Positions 18,249-26,799 of a DNA stretch of 64,000 bases are shown piece after piece. The notes beneath the pieces are model-generated. The model worked only from the letters and a program-made list of their open reading frames with translations. It was not told where the DNA came from and ran no database searches. Position 1 is the first letter of the stretch, and each line of letters opens with the position of its first letter. Origin of the DNA: Heyndrickxia shackletonii (GTDB lineage: Bacteria; Bacillota; Bacilli; Bacillales; Bacillaceae_C). The translations under genes were made by a program, and so were the position numbers. The stretch lies in the NCBI RefSeq assembly GCF_001420715.1, contig NZ_LJJC01000004.1:3308783-3372782 (forward strand), written 5' to 3'.

Positions 18249-18401
18249 TTAACCCTTGTATGTGTTAGATTGGTCATCATCAAAAAACTTAGGATTTTCG
18301 TCCATTTCATTAAAGTCATTATTAACTTTTCCACCTGGTCCATTTAAAAAGGCTATCCAAAAATCAGCAATATCAAATGAAGAATTATCTTTTACGCTCA
18401 T
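18249..18401 (-). CDS. 50-aa acidic small protein upstream of membrane protein
   Basis: MSVKDNSSFDIADFWIAFLNG followed by a polar, Asp/Asn-rich half ending DDDQSNTYKG. It is too short for default gene callers, but it has an excellent GGAGG site eight bases before the ATG and leads directly into the membrane protein at 17775-18245. The aromatic stretch FDIADFWIAFLNG could be an amphipathic helix. Function unknown; the two may act together. Confidence 0.6.
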   Translation of the reverse strand: MSVKDNSSFDIADFWIAFLNGPGGKVNNDFNEMDENPKFFDDDQSNTYKG

Positions 18402-18690
18402 ACCATTTTCCTCCGTTGTCATTAAGGCTGTTTTCGTATTGATTATTGCTTTTCGTCAATTATAATAAATCCTAATCAGATATGGTTTAGAGGCATCTTT
18501 TCTTTTAAAGTTATTTAACCCGATTAAAGTTGTGACGAAAGTATTCGAATACAAAAACAACATTGTTTAAGAAAAGAGCCATTATTAAAGAAGTCAACCA
18601 TAATTTTCCCATCTATAACAGGATTTATGCAATGATATAGAAGAAATGAAATTTGTGTATCTCCATTTACACAAAACGAACCTTAAAAAA

Positions 18691-18726
18691 AGAAATAGAC
18701 AGGCGTTCTATGCACCTGTCTATATA
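18691..18726 (-). terminator. Terminator after prfC
   Basis: ATAGACAGG.../...CCTGTCTAT stem followed by TTTCTTTTTTT on the minus strand, directly at the gene end. Confidence 0.8.
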
Positions 18727-18733
18727 AATATGA

Positions 18734-20302
18734 CTATTCTAATGGATTGCTTAATTTTATATCCGGATGTTTATCTTGAAACCATCTTAACGCAAAGTCA
18801 TTTTCAAATAAGAATAATGGTTTATCAAATCGATCCTTCACAAGAAGGCTACGTGAGCTGGAAAGAGATTCATCCACTTGGGATTCATCAATCCAGCGTG
18901 GGATTTTGGAACCGATAGACTCCATAATGACTTCAGAATTATACTCATTTCTCATTCTGTGTTCAAATACTTCAAACTGCAGTTGTCCGACAGCGCCTAA
19001 AATATAATCTTCCATTCTGTATGTTTTATACAATTGTATTGCTCCTTCTTGGACGAGCTGAAGAACACCTTTGTGAAAATGTTTTTGCTTTAACACATTT
19101 TTAGCTGAAACCTTCACAAACAATTCTGGAGTAAATTGCGGTAATTTTTCATATTGAAGCTTTCCTTTGGTTGACGATAAGGTATCGCCAATTTGATAGG
19201 TACCGGTATCATAAATTCCAATAATATCTCCGCTTACCGCATTATTGACGGTGCTTCGATCATCCGCCAAAAATTGAGTGGATTGAGAAAGCTTGATAGA
19301 TTTACCGGTTCTTGATAAAGTAACATTCATACCCCTTTCAAATTCACCGGAACAAATGCGCAAAAAGGCGATCCTATCACGATGCGCAGGGTTCATGTTT
19401 GCCTGGATTTTAAAAATAAATCCAGAAAATTCTTCAGAAATCGGTTCAATAAGACCTTCATTGGAATTGCGCGGCTGTGGAGAAGGTGCAAATTGCAAAT
19501 ATGTTTCTAAAAAAGTTTGCACCCCAAAGTTTGTAAGTGCACTGCCGAAGAACACAGGTGTTAAAGTACCGTCAGCGATTTTCTCACGAGAAAATTCATT
19601 TCCTGCCTCATTTAATAATAAAATTTCTTCCAGTGCTTGTTCATATAGTCCGGATTGTTTCAGCTTAGATGAATCGTTACTAATTTCTCCTTCTTCATTA
19701 AGTGGGATAAATCTCTCACTATCTTCTACACGAAATTGCTCAATCCGATTATAATATCGATCATATATCCCAAGAAATTCTTTTCCCATTCCAATCGGCC
19801 AATTCATTGGATATGACTCAATCCCTAATACTTCCTCCAGTTCAGCTAAAAGCTCGAGCGGATTTTTCCCTTGGCGGTCAAGCTTATTGATAAAAGTAAA
19901 GATTGGTATGCCTCTCATTCTACAAACCTTAAACAGCTTAATCGTTTGATCCTCAATCCCTTTTGCAGAGTCAATGATCATAACAGCACTATCAACTGCC
20001 ATTAAAGTTCGATAAGTATCTTCACTAAAATCTTGGTGTCCCGGAGTATCTAAAATATTTACACGGTATCCGTTGTACTCGAATTGCATAACGGAGGATG
20101 TAACGGAAATACCTCTTTGCTTTTCGATTTCCATCCAATCGGATGTGGCGAATTTTCCTGATTTCTTCCCTTTTACTGTTCCTGCAGCACGAATAGCACC
20201 GCCAAATAAAAGCAATTGCTCGGTTAAGGTTGTTTTTCCGGCATCCGGATGCGAAATAATAGCAAAGGTTCTACGTGATAAAACCTCATCTTTAAAAGTC
20301 AT
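18734..20302 (-). CDS. prfC: Peptide chain release factor 3
   Basis: 522 aa translational GTPase. G1 is SHPDAGKTT, the switch I region runs up to [12 protein letters not shown]3 is DTPGHQDF and G4 is NKLD. These are followed by the beta-barrel and RF3 C-terminal domains ([12 protein letters not shown]). RF3 recycles RF1/RF2 after termination. Its distribution in Firmicutes is patchy, and to my knowledge B. subtilis 168 lacks it. The ATG at 20302 has AAAGGAA upstream. Single gene with its own terminator. Confidence 0.95.
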   Translation of the reverse strand: MTFKDEVLSRRTFAIISHPDAGKTTLTEQLLLFGGAIRAAGTVKGKKSGKFATSDWMEIEKQRGISVTSSVMQFEYNGYRVNILDTPGHQDFSEDTYRTLMAVDSAVMIIDSAKGIEDQTIKLFKVCRMRGIPIFTFINKLDRQGKNPLELLAELEEVLGIESYPMNWPIGMGKEFLGIYDRYYNRIEQFRVEDSERFIPLNEEGEISNDSSKLKQSGLYEQALEEILLLNEAGNEFSREKIADGTLTPVFFGSALTNFGVQTFLETYLQFAPSPQPRNSNEGLIEPISEEFSGFIFKIQANMNPAHRDRIAFLRICSGEFERGMNVTLSRTGKSIKLSQSTQFLADDRSTVNNAVSGDIIGIYDTGTYQIGDTLSSTKGKLQYEKLPQFTPELFVKVSAKNVLKQKHFHKGVLQLVQEGAIQLYKTYRMEDYILGAVGQLQFEVFEHRMRNEYNSEVIMESIGSKIPRWIDESQVDESLSSSRSLLVKDRFDKPLFLFENDFALRWFQDKHPDIKLSNPLE

Positions 20303-20372
20303 GATGTAAATTCCTTTCGTTCCTAAAATTCATTTATAAATATATATTTGTAATATCACCAATTATCGGTTA

Positions 20373-20615
20373 TTACATTTCTCTTGTCCACCCAAATATT
20401 TTTAATGCCAACTCTATTGCTTGTTCTTCTCCTCCGACCTTTTCATTTAAACTTTCAGACCAGCGTGATACAAGCTCATCTTTAGGATCATCATATGTAA
20501 AATACGTTGACCATTCAAGTACTGGAACGGCAACCACAAAATAATCATCCTTTTTATTTTCATATATATAAAGATCTTCCTGCTTATTTAATATTGTGGT
20601 CTTCCTGATTTTCAA
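20373..20615 (-). CDS. Conserved small protein, possibly YueH-like
   Basis: 80 aa with a TTG start eight bases after GGAGG (reads GTTGAAAATC). Mixed alpha/beta: MKIRKTTILNKQEDLYIYENKKDDYFVVAVP, then WSTYFTYDD and a C-terminal helix ending IFGWTREM. Size and layout fit the YueH family of Bacillus, but this is recalled similarity and not proven. Function unknown. It lies between prfC and the P1 peptidase with separate spacing. Confidence 0.65.
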   Translation of the reverse strand: MKIRKTTILNKQEDLYIYENKKDDYFVVAVPVLEWSTYFTYDDPKDELVSRWSESLNEKVGGEEQAIELALKIFGWTREM

Positions 20616-20655
20616 CTGGGGAACCTCCTAAAAGCTGTTAGATTAAAACCGATGC

Positions 20656-21699
20656 CTATTTTAACACATTAATAATATTTTCCGGCAGTCTTTCTGCTAC
20701 TCTGCCCATTCTTCCCGAAGTTGTTTCTGCTTGCAGTAATGAATTTAGTATTGCCTCCTCTGTTGCCTCTGCAACTGCTTGAAAAAGTAAACTCATAACT
20801 GGATGATCCTCTCTTAATACATGGACGTTTTCCTTACCGTTCTTTTGATCATGCGGTATTGTTGCAGCATTGGAGAAAGCAACCACAACATCTCCACTTC
20901 CATGATGAATGTTACTGCCAATTCTGCCAAGTCCAATTGGACATCTTTTTGCCAATCGTTTCAGTTGTCGATCTGACACTGGTGCGTCTGTTGCAAGAAT
21001 CATCATAATCGATCCGTCTGGCCGTTCCATTTTATCTTCCTGTTTGATTATATCAAAATAAAATTCATCTTTCTTACCAAAGTTACTTTGAACAAGAATT
21101 CCTACTGTATATGTTTCATTTTCATTAAAAGGGACAACTCGAGATGCACAACCAATTCCGCCCTTATATCCAAAACACATTGTCCCTGTTCCAGCACCAA
21201 CTGCTCCTTCTTGCACTTTGTCTCCTGATGCTGCTTTTATTGCTTCTATTGCATGCTCGGGTGTTACAGCCATTAAGCGTGCTGTATTTAAATAGCTATC
21301 ATTACATTCTCCAACTACAATATTAATGGAACTGGTAGTATCCCCAATTTCCGGATTTTCTTGAAGCATGTATTGAAGTGATCCCTGTAATACATTCCCC
21401 ACACAAAATGTATTGGTTAGTAAGATTGGAGATTCAAGAAGTCCCAGTTCATCAATTTGGACAAGGCCAGTTGTCTTCCCAAAGCCATTGATGACATAAC
21501 TTGCTGCCGGCACTTTTTCCTTAAATGGATTACCACTGTGCGGTAAAATCGCGGTCACACCTGTCCGTATACACTCATCTGCATTTACATTTTCCTTTAA
21601 TGTAACATGTCCAACACGAACACCTTTCACATCCGTAATGCAATTCTTTTCACCAGTTTTTAACGATCCGATTTTGATCCCAGCAACACTAGCTTTCAT
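20656..21699 (-). CDS. P1 family (S58, DmpA-like) aminopeptidase
   Basis: 347 aa. Hallmarks of the autocatalytic Ntn-type DmpA/BapA family: TDVKGVRVGHVT, RTGVTAILPHSGNPF, FGKTTGLVQIDELGLLESPILLTNT, ECNDSYLN, and the GAVGAGTGTMCFGYKGGIG region. In relatives the precursor cleaves itself before a Ser/Thr to expose the nucleophile. Substrates include D-, beta- or N-terminal amino acid peptides. Cytosolic, with no signal peptide. Start ATG 21699. Confidence 0.85.
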   Translation of the reverse strand: MKASVAGIKIGSLKTGEKNCITDVKGVRVGHVTLKENVNADECIRTGVTAILPHSGNPFKEKVPAASYVINGFGKTTGLVQIDELGLLESPILLTNTFCVGNVLQGSLQYMLQENPEIGDTTSSINIVVGECNDSYLNTARLMAVTPEHAIEAIKAASGDKVQEGAVGAGTGTMCFGYKGGIGCASRVVPFNENETYTVGILVQSNFGKKDEFYFDIIKQEDKMERPDGSIMMILATDAPVSDRQLKRLAKRCPIGLGRIGSNIHHGSGDVVVAFSNAATIPHDQKNGKENVHVLREDHPVMSLLFQAVAEATEEAILNSLLQAETTSGRMGRVAERLPENIINVLK

Positions 21700-21759
21700 A
21701 TGGTGTATCCTCCTTATAATTAATTCCCTGCAACCATTACAGGAAGCAGAGAATACAGA

Positions 21760-22272
21760 TTATTTTAATTTAATGGTTATGATATCGTCCTTCATTAATG
21801 TTTGACTAGGCTTACATGTTTCCCGATTAACCAAAATCGAATGATCCCTTATTCTTTGAACTATTTGCGAACGGCTCAAATCGGGGATTCGTTCTGCCAA
21901 TGTCTTATCGATTCTATGCTTATTTCCAATAATATTTTGGATAGTAATCGAAATCGTGCATATGCCTTTATCCATAAGTTTATTCCATTCCAAATTCATT
22001 TCTTCTATCTTTGGCAGATCTTTTTCTTCTTTTGTATCGTATACTTTTACATGATCTGTATAAGTTTTATATACACTAAGCTTCTGATTCCATGTATGAT
22101 CTTTTTCACACTTATAAATGGCATAACGATAGATATTCTTCCCATTTGCATTATGTCTTCGAATAAGTGTGTCTTTAAATACCACAGTTTTTCCGCAATT
22201 TTTGCAATGCTTATAAAGTATTTCTTCTGCTTCATCACGAACAATATTCCAATACAATTGAAAATCTTGCAT
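21760..22272 (-). CDS. Zinc-ribbon plus S4-like RNA-binding protein, unknown role
   Basis: 170 aa. The N-terminal half carries a putative zinc ribbon: CKNC at about 22-26 and a single further Cys in CEKDHTWNQ. The C-terminal 60 residues look like an S4 domain (LAERIPDLSRSQIVQRIRDHSILVNRETCKPSQTLMKDDIITIKL), the fold used by pseudouridine synthases and ribosome-associated factors. No catalytic domain is present. A ribosome or RNA role is inferred from the S4 fold only. AGAGGTGAAGGAA precedes the ATG. Confidence 0.7.
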   Translation of the reverse strand: MQDFQLYWNIVRDEAEEILYKHCKNCGKTVVFKDTLIRRHNANGKNIYRYAIYKCEKDHTWNQKLSVYKTYTDHVKVYDTKEEKDLPKIEEMNLEWNKLMDKGICTISITIQNIIGNKHRIDKTLAERIPDLSRSQIVQRIRDHSILVNRETCKPSQTLMKDDIITIKLK

Positions 22273-22346
22273 TTTCCTTCACCTCTAATAAGATAAAGGA
22301 ACGTAACCTTTATTTGGATAAATTTAGTATGAAGTTTTGCAGAAAT

Positions 22347-22545
22347 AAAAAAGAGATTCCCAAAGAGAACCTCTGTACACTTCGATACTACAGATTTGTT
22401 CCGTTCCTTTGTAATGGGATAAATAGACAGACCTCTCCCTGGGAGAAAAACAGCGTTTTCCAGTAAAGTCATATCCAATTATTAGGTCCATTACAAAGTA
22501 GATGTTGGCATAAGTCGGAACTGCTCCTTTCTATCCAAATAAACT
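22347..22545 (-). ncRNA. Candidate structured non-coding RNA with terminator
   Basis: The 312-bp gap between two minus-strand genes holds a perfect 11-bp inverted repeat, CTTTGTAATGG (22407-22417) and CCATTACAAAG (22488-22498), with outer GTTCC/GGAAC pairs (22398-22402 and 22517-22521). A terminator-like hairpin ends the element: AGAGGTTC...GAATCTCT then TTTTTT on the minus strand, 22346-22374. TAAAAT about 20-25 bp upstream of the 5' end could be a -10 box. It does not match a riboswitch class I know; the size (about 190 nt) and long-rod shape resemble 6S-type RNAs. No convincing ORF is present. Confidence 0.4.
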
Positions 22546-22584
22546 TAACAATATTTTACCATACTGTAAAAGTTTCATCCATAT

Positions 22585-23085
22585 TTATTTTAATAATTCT
22601 GAATAAGCATTGAAGAGTAATGCTTGCTTAGAGTTCACTTTATTTTCTTTCATCCATGTCTTCATTTGTTGTATTTCTAATTCTCTTTTAGAAGAAGCTC
22701 TTCCTGTGAACTGATACAAATCTAAAATATTAATTATGTTAGCAATTGTAAAATTCTCCAAATCCCATTTTTTATCATACGAAGAAGTTAAATCTGTTAA
22801 CGCTTTCTGAATGCATTGTGCCAATTGATCCTTTTCATTTTTTAAATAATTCCAGCGTGCATGCTTTGGTATGAACTTCATTTGATAGTAAGACGGCTCT
22901 TCCATTAATCCATCCACTTCTTTCATACATATACCTCTAACTAAAAAATCATTGCGAATATCCATTCTTTCCATCTCGAATTGATCGTTCAAAAGCTTAA
23001 GTGTTGTCATTTCAATGGCGAAGGCTAGTTGCCTCATCTCAAGCATTAACCGACATTTTTCTAAAATATGCTTTATTTCAACCAT
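22585..23085 (-). CDS. Hypothetical helical protein
   Basis: 166 aa, soluble, almost all helical (EIKHILEKCRLMLEMRQLAFAIEMTTLKLLNDQFEMERMD...). There is no recognisable domain or catalytic motif. I start it at ATG 23085 (MVEIKHIL) behind GGGGATGAG. The frame remains open upstream to 23157, but those 24 codons fall in a copy of the dispersed repeat, whose translation also appears as a spurious frame at 7.7 kb. Function unknown. Confidence 0.65.
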   Translation of the reverse strand: MVEIKHILEKCRLMLEMRQLAFAIEMTTLKLLNDQFEMERMDIRNDFLVRGICMKEVDGLMEEPSYYQMKFIPKHARWNYLKNEKDQLAQCIQKALTDLTSSYDKKWDLENFTIANIINILDLYQFTGRASSKRELEIQQMKTWMKENKVNSKQALLFNAYSELLK

Positions 23086-23100
23086 ATTCTCATCCCCAAT

Positions 23101-23145
23101 AACAAATGAGTATGCACCTTGCCCATCTGGTAGCAGAATGCGCGA
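23101..23145 (+). repeat. Fragment (E) of the dispersed repeat
   Basis: AACAAATGaGTAtGCaCCTTGCCCATC matches the 5' end of the long copy at 7685 (lower-case bases differ). The fragment ends after about 45 bp. It sits immediately upstream of the hypothetical gene at 22585-23085. Confidence 0.65.
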
Positions 23146-23273
23146 AGCTGAAAGCAAACGTTTTTTATAGAATAGCTATCCTCATTGTTACATTTTATCA
23201 TTTTCTTATCTATGAAAGAGGTGCCCCTATATTTTCCAATTGGGACACCTATATTTTTTATTAAATGATAAAG

Positions 23274-24329
23274 TTAGATAACCATTTCAGATTGAACATA
23301 AGTAAATAATAATTTTTCCGTATTAGCAATGGAAGTTTCATGTGTTCTTTCAAATGCATGTGATGACTCAATTCCAGGGCCAACTAAGCCATGAACGATG
23401 TCAAAACCCGCCCTAATGGCAGCGGAAGCATCTGAGCCATAAAAAGGATAGATATCAACCTTGTAATCAATATCATTCGCTTTCGCTAAGTTTACTAAAT
23501 GCTTTCTCAAACCATAATGATAGGGACCGCTTGAATCTTTTGCACATATAGATACCGTATACTCATCTGATGCTTGGCCATCACCAAGCGCTCCCATATC
23601 AACAGCTAGATATTCAACCGTTTCCGGAGTAATATTGGAGTTTCCGCCATAACCAATCTCTTCATTATTAGAAATAAGGAAATGAGTTGTGTATGGAAGC
23701 TCCACATTATTTTCCTGAATATATTTGATTAACCTTAGTAAAATGGCAGTACTCGCTTTGTCATCCAAATGTCTTGACTTTATATAGCCGCTCTCTGTTA
23801 TTTCAACCCGTGGATTAAAGGAAACAAAATCACCTTCTTCAATTCCTAAGGCGCGTACTTCCTCGGCATTTTTCACTTTTTCATCAATTCGAACTTCAAT
23901 ATTTTCTTCATTTCTTTCTGCTTTTCCTGCATCCTTATAAACATGGACAGATTGTTGATGCATTAAAATGGTACCTGTATAGATATCTCCTGCTGAGGTT
24001 TCTATTTCACAATATTCCCCTTCCACAGAATTCCAACGGAACCCGCCAATCATCGTGAGTTTTAAACGTCCGTTTGCTTTTACTTCCTTTACCATTGCAC
24101 CAAGGGTATCAACATGTGCAGTTAACATTCTATGCTTCCTGTCATTTTTCCCAGGTATGGTAACGAGTAGTCCGCCTTTACGGTTTCTTGCCATTTTTAC
24201 ATGATACTCGCCTAAAAAGTTTTCACAAAACTCAATAACCTTGGTTGTATTCCCAGATGGGCTTGGAATAGAAACAAGTTCTTTTATTAATTGCATTGTT
24301 TCTCTTGCGTTTCCGTATGTATTCAACAT
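23274..24329 (-). CDS. M42-family metallo-aminopeptidase
   Basis: 351 aa. The co-catalytic metal site is visible: H72 in TAHVDTLGAM, the bridging Asp in RHLDDKAST (189/190), E223/E224 in NNEEIGYGG, D244 in AVDMGALG, and a late His in ESSHAFERT. Related enzymes are dodecameric, cytosolic glutamyl or leucyl aminopeptidases and cellulase-like FrvX proteins that trim peptides. The start is ATG 24329 (MLNTYGNA), seven bases after AGGAG; a frame to 24353 exists. Single gene. Confidence 0.88.
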   Translation of the reverse strand: MLNTYGNARETMQLIKELVSIPSPSGNTTKVIEFCENFLGEYHVKMARNRKGGLLVTIPGKNDRKHRMLTAHVDTLGAMVKEVKANGRLKLTMIGGFRWNSVEGEYCEIETSAGDIYTGTILMHQQSVHVYKDAGKAERNEENIEVRIDEKVKNAEEVRALGIEEGDFVSFNPRVEITESGYIKSRHLDDKASTAILLRLIKYIQENNVELPYTTHFLISNNEEIGYGGNSNITPETVEYLAVDMGALGDGQASDEYTVSICAKDSSGPYHYGLRKHLVNLAKANDIDYKVDIYPFYGSDASAAIRAGFDIVHGLVGPGIESSHAFERTHETSIANTEKLLFTYVQSEMVI

Positions 24330-24476
24330 TATCCCTCTCCTTTTATCCGACATAAACGGTTAACCGTTAGTCGAAGGTTTCCCTATATGTGATTATTATA
24401 TTGGAAAATTCGGAAACAATACAGTCTGAAGCTTATATGTACGAATTGTTTTTATTCTATAATATAATTAGAAAAG

Positions 24477-24592
24477 CAGGGGCGCCGCAGCTCTAGTGTA
24501 CGGATGAGTGAAATTTGAAATGTAATTTTACCTGATAACCCGAAGGACGAGGAGACGGTGAAATCCGCTTGCCGATGGCTGCCCTGCGCTAG
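24477..24592 (+). repeat. Short copy (F) of the dispersed repeat
   Basis: About 116 bp: GGGGCGCCGCAG at the 5' end, GTGAAATTTGAAATG and AATTTTACCTGAT in the middle, GAGGAGACGGTGAAATCCGCTTGCCGATGGC, and CCTGCGCTAG at the 3' end. It is noticeably GC-richer than its flanks. It lies in the 340-bp divergent gap between the M42 peptidase and the OsmC gene. Confidence 0.8.
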
Positions 24593-24671
24593 AAATAGAT
24601 AAATCTTTTGAAATACTTTATACGATAAAACAATTCTTATTATAATTTGTAAGATAAAAGGAGGAATTTTC

Positions 24672-25121
24672 ATGGAAGAACATCATTTTCATTTAAAAAT
24701 CAATTGGCCAGAAGGAAGAAATAGCGTTGGAGATTTAGAAACAAAAAATTTAAAAACAAAGATTTCTATTCCTCCTGAAATGGATGGCCCAGGTGTTGGC
24801 ACGAATCCAGACGAAATGCTTTTAGGTGCAGCCGCCACATGTTATATTATTACGCTAGCTGCAATGTTGGAAAGAAGAAAAATAGGTGTTAGCAGTCTAA
24901 CCATTGAATCCGAAGGCATTGTAGAGGTTGAAAAGGGTATCATTACATACAAAAAGATCATTCATCGCCCACATGTCGTTTTAAATAAGGGAGATTTGAG
25001 TGAACAAGAAGAAAAAGTAAAACAATTAACAGAAAAGGCAGAAAAAAGCTGTATGATTTCAAGAGCAATCCAAGGTAATGTGGTAATCGGATTGGAACCA
25101 ATTATCGAAGAAGTAAATTAA
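24672..25121 (+). CDS. OsmC-family peroxide reductase-like protein
   Basis: 149 aa OsmC/Ohr fold with the two redox cysteines in their usual settings, AAATCYIITLAAM and KSCMISRAIQG. The glycine-rich MDGPGVGTNPDEMLLGA is conserved in the SACOL1771-type branch. Such proteins reduce organic hydroperoxides or other reactive electrophiles using thiols. The ATG follows AAAGGAGG. No MarR-type OhrR gene adjoins it here; the MarR gene at the window start is far away. Confidence 0.85.
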   Translation: MEEHHFHLKINWPEGRNSVGDLETKNLKTKISIPPEMDGPGVGTNPDEMLLGAAATCYIITLAAMLERRKIGVSSLTIESEGIVEVEKGIITYKKIIHRPHVVLNKGDLSEQEEKVKQLTEKAEKSCMISRAIQGNVVIGLEPIIEEVN

Positions 25122-25212
25122 TTCATTTCCTCTTGACCATCTTACTTACCTTATTATTTGAAGGATAATGGGTAAACTATCAGCATCAATTATGGTTAGG
25201 AGGTTAGTATAC

Positions 25213-25371
25213 ATGCAGAAGAAAAGGAACGGTCAAGAACCATCGATTGCCCCAGGCATGGATGATGCTGAAGAACTTGACCGTGATGCTACAGAAGCAG
25301 AAATTGAAGCAGGCGATTATACAAGTGTTACCACTCTCTCCTGGGATGAAGTGGACCCAAGCGATGACTGA
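25213..25371 (+). CDS. 52-aa acidic hypothetical protein
   Basis: MQKKRNGQEPSIAPGMDDAEELDRDATEAEIEAGDYTSVTTLSWDEVDPSDD. The basic first six residues are followed by a strongly acidic chain. AGGAGG lies nine bases upstream of ATG 25213, which is better supported than the upstream frame start at 25168. A terminator hairpin overlaps its stop codon. I recognise no family; the neighbourhood of spore genes suggests, but does not show, a spore role. Confidence 0.65.
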   Translation: MQKKRNGQEPSIAPGMDDAEELDRDATEAEIEAGDYTSVTTLSWDEVDPSDD

Positions 25372-25396
25372 CGATTTGTCAGTCATTCTTTATTTT
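25362..25396. terminator. Terminator overlapping stop of the 52-aa gene
   Basis: ATGACTGAC/GTCAGTCAT stem followed by TCTTTATTTT. It sits between convergent genes. Confidence 0.75.
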
Positions 25397-25630
25397 AAAA
25401 GGCACTGATTCAAAGGACGATGCAGAATCAATTTGATCTCTGTCATCGACAAGACTTCTAGTTCCGACAATTGGAGAATCATCCCCCATAAGTTGACCAA
25501 ACCCCTGATTTTTCTTATCCGAATTATGCCAATCCGCTAATAAGTTTTGACCAATATTTACAGCAGAACAATTTTCAAAGGAATTAATTTTCAAAACAAA
25601 AATATTAATGTTAATAGCAGGTGCTGCCAA
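25379..25630 (-). CDS. GerPA/GerPF-family spore germination protein
   Basis: 83 aa beginning NINIFVLKINSFENCSAVNIGQNLLADWHNSDKKNQGFGQLMGDDSPIV. The opening hydrophobic strand, the x-N-x-G-Q/D turn and the Gly/Asn-rich middle match the gerPA-type family (small proteins that help germinants cross the coat). The start is a TTG at 25630 with GAGGAGGG eight bases upstream. Expected to be made in the mother cell. It is divergent from the Hsp20/GerPC-like pair. Confidence 0.75.
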   Translation of the reverse strand: MAAPAININIFVLKINSFENCSAVNIGQNLLADWHNSDKKNQGFGQLMGDDSPIVGTRSLVDDRDQIDSASSFESVPFKIKND

Positions 25631-25776
25631 AATTATATCCCTCCTCTTTAAGGTATGTATATGAACGTTTGAACTTATTTATGAAATTTCCCTTTGATAC
25701 TCTATTGGAATACCTCCGGGAGCATATATTAATATAATCAATTGATGAATTTGTTAGAAATGGGGGTGTTTTTGTA

Positions 25777-26271
25777 GTGGATGTCGATAAAATAAGGCAG
25801 TGGTTACAATTTGCACAACAAATGCAAGGCGGCGGAGATTTTTGGAATTCTATTTTCGATAAAGATTATACTAATTCGTTTGGGCAACAACAGACGACTA
25901 ACCAACCTAACCATCCTACCTCACCTTTTACAATGGAACAATCCGCTGCACCCAAAACCACATTTCCGCTTGTTGATATTCTTATGGATGAACAGTTTTT
26001 ATATATCATTGCTTCACTGCCGGGGGTTGCAAAGGAAGATTTGAACCTTGCAGTTACAAATGACACCGTAATTCTAAAAGGAATTGTAAGACCTGTTATT
26101 CCAAATGCTCACACCATTTCAACAGAAAGTAAATACGGCCCCTTTGAAAGAGCCATAAAGCTGACAGAATCAATTGATGCATCGAAAATTAAAGCCAAGT
26201 ATATGAATGGATTACTAATCGTTACTTTTGAAAAGACTATTAGAAATGCAGAGCCAATCGATATCGAATAA
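25777..26271 (+). CDS. Hsp20/alpha-crystallin-type protein, coat-like
   Basis: 164 aa with an alpha-crystallin domain at about 63-160 (PLVDILMDEQFLYIIASLPGVAKEDLNLAVTNDTVILKG ... MNGLLIVTFEKT). The N-terminal region is Gln/Asn/Pro-rich. The start is GTG 25777 (MDVDKIRQWL). In Bacillus, proteins of this build (CotM, CotP) are spore coat components rather than general heat-shock chaperones, and the divergent GerP-like gene plus the following GerPC-like gene support a spore role. The next gene starts 23 bp after its stop. Confidence 0.8.
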   Translation: MDVDKIRQWLQFAQQMQGGGDFWNSIFDKDYTNSFGQQQTTNQPNHPTSPFTMEQSAAPKTTFPLVDILMDEQFLYIIASLPGVAKEDLNLAVTNDTVILKGIVRPVIPNAHTISTESKYGPFERAIKLTESIDASKIKAKYMNGLLIVTFEKTIRNAEPIDIE

Positions 26272-26293
26272 AAAATTAAAGTGTGGGGATGAC

Positions 26294-26710
26294 ATGTCAC
26301 TTAAACAATTATTCCACTATTTTATTAAAAATGATTCATCTTTAAAGCAACTTAAGAAAAAAATCATCCTTTTAGAAAATAAATTAGAAAAATATCAAGA
26401 AATGGAAAATCTGGTTAAAGAGCTTCAAGAACAAAAAAAAGAGGAACTACTTCAACCGCCTATCGTCGTCGAACGGTTAAATGTCGAAAGGCTTATAGTT
26501 GATAAAGTGGAGTTGAATAATAATTTCGGTCAATTAGGGATTAAAGAATTAAAAGGGAGATTAAATATTGGTGCCACCTATGGAGAAGGAGCCATATATG
26601 AGCATTTAAAAAAGGAAAATAGTGAAAAAAATGAGGAGAGCTCTTCCGCAGAAAAACCTTTAAGGGAAAAGAATGTACAAGCTCCCAAAGTGAATGTCAG
26701 AGCCCGGTAA
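26294..26710 (+). CDS. GerPC-like spore protein
   Basis: 138 aa. A long N-terminal coiled coil (SLKQLKKKIILLENKLEKYQEMENLVKELQEQKKEE) runs into PPIVVERLNVERLIVDKVELNNNFGQLGIKELKGRLNIGATYGEG, the arrangement seen in GerPC (coiled coil, then PPIxVExIxY...LxGTLNIG). It is clearly shorter than GerPC of B. subtilis (about 200 aa), ending in a charged tail. ATG 26294 follows GGGGAT. It is probably co-transcribed with the Hsp20 gene. Role in coat or germinant access inferred from family likeness. Confidence 0.7.
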   Translation: MSLKQLFHYFIKNDSSLKQLKKKIILLENKLEKYQEMENLVKELQEQKKEELLQPPIVVERLNVERLIVDKVELNNNFGQLGIKELKGRLNIGATYGEGAIYEHLKKENSEKNEESSSAEKPLREKNVQAPKVNVRAR

Positions 26711-26799
26711 ATCTATTTTACAAGTGACTAAACTTTAAGTTCCAGGTAAAATATAAATTATTATTTATTCATTATTTATATGAAGGAGTTGTATAAGGT

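Noticed and set aside
22047-22478. 143-codon frame on the minus strand over the candidate RNA and the zinc-ribbon/S4 gene
   Set aside because: It overlaps the better supported gene at 21760-22272 in another frame and crosses the terminator hairpin; composition is not protein-like.
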